64,000 nucleotides of DNA, taken from Chionis minor. Its lineage: Eukaryota > Chordata > Aves > Charadriiformes > Chionididae. Positions 32,840 through 46,929 of this stretch are shown here, piece after piece. The number at the start of each line of letters is the position of its first letter. The stretch's first letter is position 1. Location: NCBI GenBank assembly GCA_013398295.1, contig VZSF01009053.1:114348-178347 (forward strand), given 5' to 3'. The notes under the pieces are model-generated. The model ran no database searches. It saw only the letters and a list, made by a program, of their open reading frames with translations, and was not told the DNA's origin. Both the position numbers and the translations under genes were made by a program.

Positions 32840-35800
32840 TGGTTACGGTGGGGAAGTATTTGCGCCGTCTGCATCAGGTTTCCGTTACCCCCAGCAAGGG
32901 ACAATGTCCCCAGGCGATGCGACCCAGGGGAGGACGCTCCTCCTGGCTGTAGCTGTTTCATCCACGTCCTTCTCTCCTGCATGGAATGTTATCTCATCTC
33001 CAGCCCCAGCGCTGCGTCCGGGCACGTGTCCTTCAGACATCTCGGGAGGGCTGTTCTCCTTCGGGCTGGCTCGTTACCAACCAGCCACTCGGGCTCGTTA
33101 TTTAGCGGTGACTGCAGGGGACCGTCACACCCTTTGCCAGAATGTTTTGCCCACTGAACACCTGATAAATCATCCCTCGGCAGAAGCATTCCCGGTGCAG
33201 ACATTACGCTCACTCCCCAGATTACTCCAATTAATAGACAAGCTCCTAACGACAGAGCAGTTGCCGTGCCCCATTGCCCACACTGGGTGAGTTTTGGGGG
33301 ATTCCTCTCGCGAGACACAGCCCACCTTGCCTTGAGGTTTGGGTCCCACTGACCCCACAGTGACCAGCGCAGGCAACCAGGTCCAGACTCAGCACCGCTC
33401 CTTTGTCCCCATCCCTGTCCCCTCCTGCTCCGGGACAGCCGGCAGGAGTCTGTCCATCTGCCACCACGCGCACAAGCACTCTCGGTTGTTGTTTCTCTAA
33501 AGGCTGAGCGATGTTTTCTCCGCTTTACAACAAACCCCCCTCATTGCAAAACGAAACATAAACAGGACTGTAATTCTCCCAGCTGTTCCGCACACCGGGT
33601 CCAGCCGGGAATGGACGCTCCGAATTACACAGCCCTTCCCCACAGCGCATCTGCAACCCCCTCCGGTGGCCGGGCAGGACCCCACGGGCCGTGTCCCCCC
33701 ACGCTAAGTGGCCACGTCGCAGGACCAGCCCCGAGGGGACCCAGCATCTGGAGAAGGAGACAAGCAGGGTCCGAGCGCCGCGTGCTGCTGCGGCCATTAC
33801 GCAGCCACGGCGGTAAGCAAAATTACCGGCGCTCTCCTTAAAATAGCAGCTGCCGGGCGTGTTGCAAAACATGTCTGAGGAACTCACAGAATATTGTGGC
33901 CAGCAGTAATGATACTTTCTTATTTTTCCTGGTGTAATTTTTTCCCTTTTACTTGGGGATATTGTAATAAAGAGGTGTTTACAGGCGAGGCCCGTCAGCG
34001 ACTCTTGGCCCGGCCGTGGGTTTCCACTGCGGCGTTTGGAGCCGCTGGCTGATGCTCTCTGCGGGCTGCACGTGTCCGTCAGGACTCCTGCAACCTCTGG
34101 CTTTCTTCTGGAGGTTTCCAAAGCAAACGTTGACCTGTCACTCGGGTTCTCACCAGGTGCCTCTTGCTTTCCCCAGTCACCCATTATCACCAGCTAACGG
34201 CATTTGGGGGGGTTCCCCCACCCACGTGGTTCTGTGCTGGGGGCACCCTTGAAAATCACAGCTCCATCCTATCAGTGCACCAAGACCAGGGCACCAAGCG
34301 CCCAGCCCTAAATAATGGAGATGTGATTGCAGAAGCCTTTTTATGGGTGAGAAATATGGGATGGGAAGAAGCAAGACCTCCTTCCTCCATGGAGATCTTC
34401 ATACACGAGGCTACGGGTATTTGCAGCACACGCGCGTGTGGTGGTGGCACAGGCTGGGCTTGGTGTCCACCCACCTCCAGCCTCCCCCAGTCTCACCCTG
34501 GGAGGGGTGCTGGGGTCTTGTGTTGCCCCTGAATGCTAACGCTACGGCACAGTGAGGGTGCTTTAAAAAACAAAACCACCAAAGCGATTATTTTCCTCTA
34601 TACGCCAAGGGCCGCCTCTGTTTCTTCCTAAAAATCCTGGTGCACCTCAGAGAGGAAAGCTCACCCGGGCATCATGGCAAGCAAAGGTAGGTCAGGGAAC
34701 GCTGCTCCTGCCACAGCGGTTCAGGACGCCCTGGGTGAACCCGCAGGGTTGGGGCAGAGGAAACTTTCAGGCTGTGGAGGTGGGGAAGGGAGGATGGAGA
34801 CACCGGGATGCCCCGGGAGCCCAGAAGCCACGGGGCTGCTGCTCTCCACTGGCTGGGTTTGTCACGCAGCCCAAATCCCCATTTCCGCCCGTGACTCCTG
34901 TCGGTTCCCTTGTGGAAAAAAGAAAAAATAAAAATACCAAGTGCAGTTTTTTTGCTGGACAGGGCGGCAGATGTTTTCCTTCCTTTTTTTGGTTGGTAGC
35001 AGGCTGAAAGAGCGCGGCAGTGGAGCGCAGCCTGGGTCTGTCTGCAGGGGGACGTCGCTTCTGCAAGCCCTACAGCGAGTAGCATGAGACCACATCTATT
35101 TTTCCGATTAGACCAAATGCTTTCTAAAAACAAACAAACAAAAAAAGGGCCCAAACTTGCAGCTGATGCAAACCGACCCCAGAATCTGTGGTAACCACGC
35201 TGCTTTATGGCAAGGAAGATCTGCCCCAGGGCTGTCAGCTGTCCCATGTCCTCCAAGGCACCACCGGGAAGGTGCCAGACCAACCTGGGAGCAGCCCGCA
35301 GAAGCCCAGCAATGCTAACAACAGACCCTAGAGGATTTTCTGGAAAAAAAAGGCCATACCCCGCGGAAAAAGGAACAACTCCTGAAGACGGGAGAGGGGG
35401 TGGGCTGCTAGAGCATCCCACACCCCGCGGCCGGCCCTGCCCGCAGCCCCGGCGTAGCAGGAGGGAGGGCGGGAGCAGACATTATCCCCGCACCGGAGGA
35501 ATGCTCTGCAGTTATGTACCCTTTCACCAAAATAATCCAAGCTCTCGGGTACCGGCCAAACCACAGGAGAATTACAGCCAAGAAAGGCTCTCGCAGTAGT
35601 AGGGAAATAGAAAACCCTTTAACTGTTTTTCCAGATCAGCACAATTATAGCTTTAAATCCACCGGGCAGATTTTTCTCTCTTCTCCCTCCTCCTTTTCCC
35701 TTTGGCCGCACTCAGACTGGAAACGTCATGTCTGTGCCTGGAGCAGCCGTGGGGATGGGGGCTCAGGGCTGTCCCTCTCCAGGCACCCTTGGAGCAGCCC

Positions 35801-37504
35801 TGGATCCTTGCAAGGATGCGCTCTTGCCGAAGGTGGCAGGGAATTGCACACGGGGGGAATTCAATGGGGTCCAAACCCTGCGTCAAGGCTTCACAGCACC
35901 CCTTTGCTGCAGAGCGGGGTCGGAACAGCGTGAGACACGAGGTCAGGAGGGAGAGAGCAGCTAGAGAGCATCGAGCACCCCAAACGTTAGACCACAGCCC
36001 TTGAAGCCCATCCAGCTGCCCGTGCGGCTGGGGACCCGCTCCTCCGCCGTGCCACCTTGCCAGCAGCATCAGCAAAGCCCTGGCCTCAGCCAGCTCGGGA
36101 ATGCTATATTTATTATTTTTACGGCTTCTGAAGGCTAATGGATGTTTATTCCCAGGGCTTTCCTTCCACAGCCAGTTCTTCTCAAGCTTCATTTTTTGCA
36201 TAGCTGGAAACTTTCAATCCGCAGACAGCAGCCAGCGCGGGGCAGAGATCCCGGCACTCGCTGCATGGAGCATCACGGCTGCTGCCGTCTGCCCCGTGGG
36301 GGCACAACCCACCCTCCTAGGCCCCTTTCCCTCTCCTGCTTCTGTACTGGGGTATCTGGTGGCAATGGAAAGCCGAGGAGGGTGGTTGGCCTGTCCTCCC
36401 ACGTACGTGTGGGAGGAAGGAATGGGTCCTCTTGGCTCGCTGTAGGGAGTGACACAGCTCCTGCTCACAGGATGATGGGCAGCAATCAGGAAAAGCCATT
36501 GGAAAAGGGGAGATAAAAGATGGAGGGAATGTATTCCACTTTTTAAACCTGATTTTGGACCTCTAAGAATATTTGCTCTCCAAACTCAAGGCCATTCCCA
36601 TTTGGGTTTTCCACAAACATCCACGTGCAGCATGAGGAGAGCACGCACGGGGATGGGAGCTTCCATGTTTGAGGGCCATACATCCCATGCGCATTTGTGG
36701 AAACTCTTTTCATCTTTCAACACAAGTATTTTGCCCAAATAAATCCATCCACAGCAACAAACATGCCTGAACTCATGTGCTTCACACCTTGAATACCCTA
36801 AAAGTAGCACAAACCAAAGTATGACTTGGGGCAGAGGAACTGCTCCAAGCCAAGTCACCCCTTCAGGTCAACACCACAATCATCTCTGCTTTTACAGTAA
36901 TAGCCTTTCTTTCTACCAAAACTCCTGCCAGAGTGTTTATCCCAAGAGAGCGCTTTATCCCAAGCGCAGCACCACAGGAGCTCCCACTTATTCCAGGTTT
37001 CACTTGGGACACCCAGCCTTGGGGATGCTCAGATCCCATAATTCTGGGTACCGCTTGCCCTGCCTGCACCAGGAACCCTGCCTGCTGTACGGAGCTACGT
37101 TGCACGTTAGGATGAGTCTTGGTAACCTGCCGTCATATTTTCCATTCACAAACTCCGAGAAGGCACTTGGGTTGCGCCTCCAGCTTAATGAAAAAAGGAG
37201 AGAAAGCATAGAGAGAGAGGTCTGGAAGCCACTCACTGCTCAAGAAGATGGTGAGCAAAGAAAAGCCACCCCGCAAATCGATGAGCTTTTAGAGCAGCGT
37301 ATATCCGAGCGGTTTACTTTTTCCCCTGGAGTTCAATAAACTGAATTCTTTCCTCCCAGATTTTCCACTATCAGGGTTGCAGTTACACCCCCCACGTGCA
37401 AATGATCTGTCTCCCTCCCCGAAAGGTTTGAAATAGTCACAACTAAAAAAAAAATATACCTAGAGAATATTCTATGTAAGTTTGTATACACTCAAATACG
37501 CCTC

Positions 37505-37531
37505 TACACACACATAAATATATATATATAA
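37505..37531. repeat. Short (CA)n/(TA)n tract in intron 2
   Basis: ACACACACA followed by TAAATATATATATATA; simple sequence only. Confidence 0.8.
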
Positions 37532-40500
37532 AAGCTGCTTTGAAACCCTTCTAAAACCATCTACGCTAGCCAAAAGCAGCATTAAAAGGCTCAGACTGAA
37601 GGATAGGTGCCAAAGTCCTCAGATTCTGCATTTGGTATTTGGCAGCCAGGTCTCTGCACGTTGTTATAACCATCACTCCTGTATGAGCCGCGCTTCTGAG
37701 ATAACCATTTCGTGTCTCTGAGCTCTTCTGCGTCTCACTGGATTTTGTTGAACTCCTCAGGGATGGCACCGAAGGATGCTCGTCTGGCTTCTGTCTTACC
37801 AGTGGCTGGTTTCATCTCAGCATCTCCATTTCTTCTGCCTCCTGCCAGCTCCTGGGGTTGGCTGGGGCTCAGCACAATTATTACCCTGCTCCCTCTGTAC
37901 CTCCTTGGTTTATACGATAGATGTTTTGTTTGTTCGGTCATTTATCCTTTAACCAGAGTGAGTCATGGTGGCTTCATTTTTAAACTGTGTACGCATATTT
38001 AATAGACATTTTATACTACATAATTGCATATTCAAATACATGGTGTACTTATGTATATACGTACACTCATTCTGTGCAGAGAACATCCATTTTTTTTCCA
38101 TGCAGAGGAACCAGCAGAGGAGAAAGCTGCAGCTGTGTCCTGCCTGATGTTGTCAGGAGAGACACTAGAAGAGCCAAAACAAGCCAAAAGCTGGTCTTTG
38201 CTCTGGTGTCCGGCTGGGAAATGAGGCAAAATCCTCCCCTCACTGGTCCCCAGGGAAGCCAGTCCTTGACCATCCCATCAGTGATGGTGACAGCTCGAAG
38301 ACATGAGAAAAAAAGCACAAGGCTCTAAATGGCATGGGAATTCCAGTCCCCCTTGCCAAGGGGCAGCCAGGATCATGCCCAGAAGGGTTTCCCAACCACC
38401 TGCACCCACCGATGTCATTTTGTCATTTAAGGAGCACGGTGGCACACGAGTACCTTGGAGCAAGGCACCTGCACGCCATTCACACACTGCCCTCCTCCAA
38501 GGGGAGATTTCTGGCACGTTTAGGACGAAATGAGGTCTGGAAAAAGGGATATTCTCCAGAAGCAGAGGCAGGGAGGAATGCGATGGCAGAGACACTCGGT
38601 TCCTGCTCTCTATCTGTTTCAGAGGACCACGATCTCTGAACAGCCATCCCTAGGCTGACCTGGTAGGCACCTCTGTGGAGCCACAGCCTCTTGCAGGGGC
38701 CAGCGCAAATACCACTGGATTTCTGGTGTTTTGGATCCATTCCTGATAGAAAATATTTCACAGGAGAGGTCTGTGCAAACGAAGAACTCGCATGCAGTAA
38801 AGCAGACCAGCCACCCTGGTGAGCATGGTCTCCAGCCCACCATCTCCCAGACATGCCTGGGCCCTGCGCACAAGTCAGTGAGTGATGGAGACACCAGGCT
38901 GGGCCAATATTCCCTTAGAAATTAAGCACATGGTGCTGCCCAGGTGTGCTCCAGCATCACCTGGAGGGAGATGAGGATGGAAGACTTCACACCAGGCAAA
39001 GCCACTTCACCCACTAACACCAGCCACCCAGACCCAGGTCTCGAGCGCGGAACATTGCAGGAATTCGCTGGAACTACTCAACAGTCATGTTTGTGCCCTG
39101 CTTCGGTGGCTTTGGCCACGAGCAATTGTGCTGTCAGGCTGCCCAAAATTCTTTACCCCTCCAAAAAAGTATTTCTTTGGGTAAATACCCGCATTCTCAA
39201 GTGAAGAAAGGGCAGAGGGCTGTGTCCCATGACAGATGTTTCTGACTTGTTAAGTGTCAGCTGGGTGATAAAATACCTGCTGAGGACCCATCACTGCGGT
39301 GGGGCAGAGGCAGCTTCATGGGCTGCACCCCAGACACCCCCCTCCCTCCCCAGCCCATCCCAGAGCACACGCTCCCAGAGGAAAGCTGAACCTTATCCCA
39401 CCATTCAAAGCTTTATAAATATTAACTCTGGCCTCCGCTGGACACCAGAAGGAAACGGTGACCCGGTGAGTGGAAATATCAGAGTAGATTTAATTGCAAA
39501 CAGCTCCCCAGGATGCACCTGGGAGCACCGATGGCCCCCACAGCCTTGATACAGCACAGGGGCCACAGCATCACCACCACCCCATTAACTGGGACACAGT
39601 AACATTTGGGAAAAAGTATGGAATTCTGTGGGAAACAGGGGCCCAGAGCCAGCAGAAAGGCTCACTGCAGCATGCCTGGCCTCGACCCTCCCTTAAACAG
39701 AAGGGCAGCGATGAGCATGGGGAAGTTTCGGGCTGTGGTGATGGCGACTGGGGAGACCAAGGTCAAAGCAAACCACCCTGTTCCTCCTGGCAGCAAAACA
39801 CCAGCTCAGTTGGAGGGCACAGAACAGGGTCCGGCCCCACTCCCCCCACCAGCACCAGCACACATCATGCAAAGGCAGCACATGTCCAAATTTTTAATTT
39901 CTGAGGCATCCATCTGCATTAACTACACATTTCCTTGCTGCCTTAAGCCTGGCTCTCGCCCACCTGTGGGGCACATCCTTCAACTCCACAAGTTGCAGGG
40001 AATTTGACAGGCTTTTGAGCTGCCCTCATCACTCCAGCAGCCAGATGTGCACCTAGAGAAGCGCCAAGGGTCTCCATCAACATCTCTGCAGGATCCCCCA
40101 GCAGGGATCAGCCCTGGCGAGGAGCAAACCCTGCCGTGAAACCCAAAACGCGAGCAAAGCCCATCCAAGTCTCGTCTTGCGCTCATGACAGACGCAGGCA
40201 GGTCTGAGCGCTTCTGCAGACCACGGCTCTTTGGTGGAAACTACATAAAATAGGATGGCCTCGACCCAAAGCCCAGATGGGTTTCCAGCAAATGTCGGAG
40301 GCCGAGGGGCCCCGAGGAACCGTGAACCTGCCTGGAGCAGAGCCCCGTGCCCAGCACCTGCCACCGAGAGGCAGCTGGCCAGGACCCGCAGCACGGCACC
40401 CTCTATACACACACCCCACCAAATACAAAATATACTGTTATCCCTCACATAAAACTCCTCTTCTTGAATGGAAGAAGGTTTCTGTTCTGTGCTTTGCCCA

Positions 40501-40664
40501 GTCTGGCTTTGCATCAGCATCACCAAGGTAAAACTTGGTTTCCCTTAGAGCTGGAGCGCTGCCCACCCCAAAGGCGTGGTCAGAAGAAGGAGATGACGCG
40601 CAGCGTTTCAGGCAGGCTGCTTCAGATCCCCTCCTCTTCAGAGCCCGGCACACAGCTTACTTAC

Positions 40665-40776
40665 CATTTCTTTCCCCCGATGTCATGCTGCTGCACTGTA
40701 TAGCCAAAATACGCCTCCTTAGAGCCAGCTATGACTTTGGGCCTCTTGGTGTCAATGTTGAAGGTGTCGCTGAACC
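40665..40776 (-). CDS. ITGA11: ITGA11 exon 2: signal peptide cleavage region and first propeller blade
   Basis: Residues 18-55. After the acceptor TTCCCAG the exon reads GFSDTFNIDTKRPKVIAGS, so mature alpha-11 probably begins at or near FNID (residue 23). It continues with YFGYTVQQHD, the first FG-GAP strand of the beta-propeller. It ends AAA TG before GTAAG, and the split Trp codon (residue 55) is completed by exon 3. Exon 2 lies 12.6 kb upstream of exon 3 and 7.4 kb downstream of exon 1. Confidence 0.95.
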
Positions 40777-40847
40777 CTGGGAAGAGACAAGAAGGATCCC
40801 ATCAGCCAAGGTGCTGGAGAGTAGGAGAAAAGACTTTTTATTTTTTT

Positions 40848-41005
40848 TACTGTGAGGGTGGTTAGACACTGAACAGGCCACCCCTCTTCAGTCTCCACCC
40901 ATTGAGATATTCAAACCCCAAGGAGACACAGCCCCAGACAACCAGCTTGATCAAGGCTTAGACTAGATGATCTCCAGAGGCACCTCCAACCTCAATCATC
41001 CTGAG
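40848..41005 (+). mobile_element. CR1 LINE fragment, old copy, plus orientation
   Basis: Begins with a T-rich stretch and ACTGTGAGGGTGGTTAGACA, passes GATATTCAAACCCCAAGGAG and ends AGATGATCTCCAGAGGCACC followed by CAACCTCAATCATCCTGAG. These are landmarks of the conserved 3' untranslated region of chicken-type CR1. The copy is 5'-truncated and diverged. It lies just inside intron 1, about 70 bases from exon 2. Confidence 0.8.
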
Positions 41006-42360
41006 AATGCTGCTCCCCAGAAATGCACAACATACCCCAAGAGGGTCCTAGGCAAGACAGGGGTGGTTTCTACCCCACCACAGCAGCTCTGCAGCACAGC
41101 ATTCCCACAGCCAGCCACGACGGACGGGAGGCTGCGAGACCCAAAGCTCACCAGCCCCACCATACCTGCAGCCACCCAGCACTCCTCTCTCCAGCCCTGA
41201 GCCCCCAGGGAGCAGCCAGCCCTGGGGCTGCAGCTTTAAGCAGGTTCATTTAGGGTTTAGTGGTCACAGCTGCACCAGCCCTGGAGGGCAGCCCCCTTCC
41301 CCAGCACACCTGCAGAGGGGCTTCAGCCTGGTGGGGCACCAACGTGCTCCTCAGAGCCGCTGGGCTGGCAGCCCCAACTGCTACCAAAGCAAAACCGTGT
41401 TTCTGAGTCAAAAAGGAAAAAGTGTTTTTCCTCTAGGCCACTGTAAGGGTGAATCAGCTGAAGGATGGTCTGCCAGGATGGGCATGAGGAGGGGAGAGCA
41501 CCCTCCTCCCCCTCTGACATCTCCTGGAGCCCCCGAGATGGGTGACCCTGCGCTGCAACACTTCGCTCCTCCAGCTGCGGAGCAGCAGCTGCTGGTGGTG
41601 GAGATGGCCGCCACCATGTCCCCATGGGTGCCAGCTGGGCCCGCGGGCTGGGGGTGCACTGGAAACGTGTAGCCATACCAGATGTGCCCACTCTGGAGCC
41701 CCTCACCCGTCCCAGCTGTCCCCATGGGCCACTCCCTGTCATCCCCAAGGCTTTTGCAGCACCAAAGAGCCAAAGTTGGGATTCGCTTTTCCTGTGTGAG
41801 CAAAAGCTGGTGCCACTGGGGGGTTTACAAGGGAGACGTGGCTCTGGAGGGGGATGTCTCCTAGGATGGATGCTCAGACCCAGATTGTGTGATTTTTGGG
41901 CTTCATCCTCTCCCTAAGGCTGCTCTGGAGGATGCCCCTTCCTGCAGGACAGTGGGAGCAGCATCCCTGGCCGCAGCATCCCAGCTCCGGGGAGCCTGGT
42001 GCTCACAGCCCGCGTGGGTCAACCTTCACGAGCGAGTCGCTTGCCAGGGAGCAAATCCCAGGGGATGGGTCTGGCAGCTCCTCCCTCTGCCAGGAGCCGG
42101 ACCCAGCAGCAGGGTGTGCAGACAGGGGCGTCAAGTGAGTCTCCCCAGGACTGGGGTGTTTTGGGGTGGCTGGAGATGCCCCTTTGCCTCTCCATGGGTG
42201 CAGGAGCTACCACACATTGTGCCTGCAGCGCTCCTGGGTGGATTCGGTGGAGAAACTGACAGGGGGCAAAGACCACCGGCAGGCAGGGAGGAAGAGCACG
42301 CGCTGTGCTGAGGGGCTCTGCGCCGCGTTGCCTCTATTGCTGGTGGCTGCAAAATGCTGC

Positions 42361-42435
42361 GGCCACCCACGTCCCGCACCCCATGGTCCACGGTCCACGT
42401 CCCACGTCCCACATCCCATGATCCATGTCCCATAG
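42361..42435. repeat. Short tandem array of about 7-10 bp units in intron 1
   Basis: Repeated CCACGTCC/CCATGATCC-like units (ccacgtccc, ccatggtcc, ccacggtcc, ccacatccc, ccatgatcc, ccatgtccc). Copies vary. Confidence 0.75.
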
Positions 42436-45400
42436 CCAGCAGGTATCAGCCCGCAATATCCCAGCGCGCTGCTTTATTCAGAGACAGACACACACACTTT
42501 GGCTCAGGCCAGCGTCACGTTCAAACCCTGCATTGGTGCAGATGCTGCACGGCTTCTACAGGGAAGTATTCTTAATTTACAGTGTTATTTTCCCCATGGG
42601 TTTGCTTAAGCACAGAGGGGCATGGCCCCTGTCCCAGCAAGGAGCGGCTGCATGGGAGACGGTGCCGCAGGGAAGGATATCAACAGCCAGTGTATCCCAG
42701 CTCTTTGTTCACCGTCGGGCAGAAAGTAGCTGTGGCTGCAGATAAAAGAACCTGCCATTCCTAGTAAGGCTCGCTTTAAAAGTAGCAGAAGGCTCACGTG
42801 TGGTTTTTATAGGAGTATAAAGGGGTTGTCAACAGGAGAGGTTGGGAATGTCGCTTCCCGGGCAGAAAAATTTGGGATGGAAAGTGTTTTTATAGGTAGG
42901 AATGTTAGGGATAAACCTGATTTTTTGCAGTCAAAGGAACAAATCTGCAACGTTGGCTCTGTCAGCAGAGAGCTGCGGAGCCTTGCCAAGGAGAGCTGAG
43001 GTAAGGAGCTTTTAAATCCTACAAAAAGAAATTCTAGAAAGNGGGATGAAAGCCAGCATATTTTGTGGTAGATTGACCTTATTTAACATTACAAAACAAA
43101 TTAAAACCTCCTCTGAGTTAACTATTACCCAGTGGAGAAGCAGAGGCCAGGACCAGCCATTGAGAGGAGTGATGGGGAGGAGGGGAGGTTGTGGGGAGCT
43201 GGGGCCACCCTGGGGTGTCACATCGCTGTCACTGGCGAGTCGGGGTGACACCCTGGACCTGGCTGGAGGAGGGGGTTCTTTTGGGAAGGAGGTTTTTGAA
43301 GGATTTCCAGCAAGGTTCAATTCCAGATAACGCAGAGGCATCTTCATCACTTGAGTGCAGAGCGAGTGTCAGAGAGGACGTGATGGCTTTTCTTCCGATT
43401 TTTTGCATTCAGCAGAGCTTCTTTGATTTCCCACTGCAGAACCCCAAGCAGGGGTTTTCGGGGACCAGGAACGCTGGGACAAGTTGGGGACACCCATCCC
43501 ATGGCTCTGTGTTTTAGGACCCCATCGTGCAGCTGTAGCCTCCTGCAAAAGGCAGCCAGGCTGGTGAGGAAATGCAGCGTAAAACCCCAAATAAATAGCA
43601 TGAATTCTTCATGAAGTGCAAAGGTCTGTGAATCAGAGGTGCCGCAAGGGGCTCGTGCTGCCCACCGTGCCGGAACATCCCGCTTGCAGCAGGTAACAGG
43701 GAGCAGGGGAGTCGATGGGGCTGGAAAAACAAAATGGTCTGGAAAAAAGTTTCCAGGCAATGGATGGCAGAGGGGAGGAATTTCAGAAAGCTGACAGATG
43801 TGGGTGCATTCGAGGCAGAAAGAAAAAAAAAAAACAACCGGAGAATATTTAAACTGGCTTAAACTAATGGGAGCTTTTTGAGAGGTTGTCAAGGAGATTT
43901 AGCAACCCAATGAACCGAGTGTCATTTTCTTGTCAGGAGTGACATCACTGTCATAAATAAGTGACCAAAAGCCACATGTTATGCTTGCCATGCAGCCAAG
44001 GCAGGAAGCCTCAAATACCTCCTTTCCGAACTGGAGCTTCTGTCGAGTCCAAACTTTTGATTCTTGTCAGATCAAATATTGAGAAGGAAAAAACCAAAAC
44101 ACATTTGGGAAACAATACTGGGAATAAAAGCTACCTTTTCTGCCAAAAAAGAATAAAAATAAGTCCTCCCTGTAAGGGAAACCTTCGGGAGGGGGATGCT
44201 CTCGGGGGCCCCAGCGCTGTCCTCCTGCCCGTACCTCTGCCCATGGCTCCTGCCTGCATCCTTCGGGCAGGAAACGGGATTCACCGTCGGCAAAGGGGCT
44301 CCGGGAAGGTGCCATAATGCAGCCCAGCGGCGCTTGCTGTGGTGGCCCAAGGCTGCCTCCACTGCCATGGAAGTTTTGGGGCTTTAACTCACTGCCTTTG
44401 CTCCAAACCTTTACGATTTAAGGAGACGCAAGCGGGGCAGTGGAGATGCCGGAAGAATTTCCCTTTTTTTTATTCTTTTTTTTTTTTTCTTGACTGCAAG
44501 GAAAATGCAGTCAATGTTTTTGACTGCCTCGTGCAAACCCAGCCTGTTTCGCTGGCTTCCTCTCACGGCTTGGGACGGAGTTTCTAGAAGGAGGCTGAGC
44601 CGACACGCTGCGGTGACACGGGTGGGAGAAGCATCTCAAAAGCTGTGGCTGAGCCGGGCCCATGGGAATCTATGTCCGGATCCGCACGGGCTCTTCTGCC
44701 AAATTCCCCAGGGCAAGGGCATCCTGCCTGCTGCTGGGCTGCTGCAGGTCCCCAGGGGCAGCACGGGAGGAATATGGGATTTGGGGGCACTACAGGTGAT
44801 GTGAGGAAAAGGGTACGGATGGGACACGAGAAGCGCGTGTGCCGCAAGGGGCTCCTGCTTGCTTGCAGGGACGAGAGAACTGCTCGCTGGAGGAGCCCGG
44901 GAGCACACGGCCAGGGAAAAGCTCCCATCTGCCAAAAACCTGTAGCGTGCCGGGGTCAAGCAGCTTGGTCTGGCACTTTGAAACTCGCCTTGCTGTTCTC
45001 ACTCCCACTTCCGCTCTCATCGCTCGAGCCCACGCAGGAGATGGACCCTGGCAGCACCACTGCAACCCCGGCATCCTCAGCATCCCTGGGGATGACTCCT
45101 GTCACCCCATCCCTACTGCTGCTTGGGCTTTGGCGCCATCGGATGCTCTCTGCAACCCGTCTGCCATGCACATTGCTTTTTCTTTTCTTAGGATTGAAAT
45201 ATTTAGCTTAATTAGAAAGCCTTTAAGCTTGATCTAGAGTATTTGGGCAAAAGCTAGCAGGCCCCGAGAAGAAGCAGAGCCGCGTGTCCTCGTGCTTCTC
45301 TCTAGCTTTAATTCCCACCAAGTGCTCTTTGCCCAACGAGATGCTGAAAGCACCAAATTCCTCTTCAGGTCGCTATCTCAAAGCCAGCGTTTGTCATCAG

Positions 45401-45781
45401 CTATTAGGAAACAACCCGGGGTTTGGTGGCTACTGCAGCGGTGGATGGGGAGCCAGGGAATACTGAGGATTAACAGAGGATCAGTCATCGCCGGCTCGTG
45501 TCGTGTAACATTCCTGGTTACCCACAAAATCTCTGACAAACAGCCCCGGGGTGTTAGCTACACAAGTACCTTGTGCTTCCATAATCCCAGTATTCTGGCC
45601 CCCCAAAAAACCTGGGAAGGAGCCAGTTGATGGCCACGTTTGCAGCCTTAAGGAATGTTTTGATTATTCATTTGCAGCGCATTCATTAGCCGTAACGCAA
45701 ACAGCATCAGGAATAAAGAGCGGCTGATCTGATTGTCCCTTTCCCAGGGAGACACCAGGAAAGAGATAGGTTAGGGGGGAC

Positions 45782-45810
45782 GGGGGGGGGGGGNNGGGGG
45801 GGGGGGGGGG
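45782..45810. repeat. G homopolymer with unresolved bases in intron 1
   Basis: About 29 positions of G on the plus strand with two unresolved bases at 45794-45795. The transcribed strand order of the ITGA11 pre-mRNA would read C here. Confidence 0.9.
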
Positions 45811-46929
45811 TTGTTGGCTTCTCAGAGCCCCATGTGCCTCGGGAGGGTGTTTAACAGACCTTCCCTGGCCAAGCCTTGGCTCGTGGATGGACAACTGGTA
45901 GGTGGGGAGGTGGTGTCCCTCAGCCCCACTGTTGCGGCTGTGCAGCCACCCAAAATTAAGTATCCGCCATCAAAGTCTGGACTAGGGGGTTCCTTGGGAA
46001 CCCACCTGGACAATCCCAAAGATGCCCCATGGAGCAAACAAAGTTTTACCATTTGGTGACCCTTTAGAGAGGGAAGGGGCTGACTACCTCCTCCGGAAAA
46101 CCAAACCAGCGAAGGAAAACACACGCGTGGTCTGACGCACGGGAAGTCACCGCATCTCGGCACGTCCTCCCCGGATTCTTCTGGAAGTCGCAGCTTCCCT
46201 GCCGGCACACAGTGCCAGCGTCACCCAGCAATCCATGGCCACTTATTTCAACAAGCCATGGCTCAGCACCCCTTGGCTGGGCTCTCCCACTTGTGGCCCC
46301 GACCTGCACCCTGCCTGCGTTGAAGCCTTGGGGAAGAGGAGCTGGCTTGACCCAACGTTTAGGGACACTCTGGGTTGTCCCCAGGATGTGCTGTGCACAG
46401 AGGCATGGCACTGGGGTCCCCAGCCCTGCAAGGTGCCAGCGGGAGTGGGACTGGCTGCTGGGCACAGGCATTACCTGCCTCCTCCCTTGGCTCTATCGCT
46501 GGTGACAAGTAATAGCCAAGCCGGTGCCAGAGATGCCATGGTGTCTCCGGGGACTCCCAGCCCGCAGGACGATGCAAGAGCGGGGCCGAGGCCGAGCACA
46601 GAAGGTTCCCCTGGGGCCGCTGGAGAGAGCCGGGAGGGGGGTTTCCCTCGGGCAGGCACCAGGATGGGCAGCGCCGCCCGCTCGGTGGTGAAGGGACCAT
46701 TCCCAAGGACGCACGTCCCAACCCCGCACCCTCAGCTCAGCCCAGGGCCCCCGGGGGTCCCGCTCATGGCGCAGACTTGCTTTTAGTCCAGATGGCAAAA
46801 CACCAGCGTTAGTCTTCAGCAAAACGTATCGCCCAGCAGCCGCAGCGCATCCCAGTCCGGAGACCACCACAGAGCGCGGGAAGCATTAACCCTTCCCGCC
46901 AGGACCCCCCGGCCGTGGGCAGAAACGCT

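Larger units (their letters stand above)
28053..40664 (-). other. ITGA11: ITGA11 intron 2 (12.6 kb)
   Basis: Largest intron of the gene. It contains A-rich low-complexity tracts at 30279-30305 and 30711-30782, a C run at 31658-31669, a (GGA)n run at 32818-32839 and an AC/AT tract near 37500-37530. I see no coding exon and no clear interspersed element. Short open frames on both strands show no family similarity I recognise. Confidence 0.8.
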
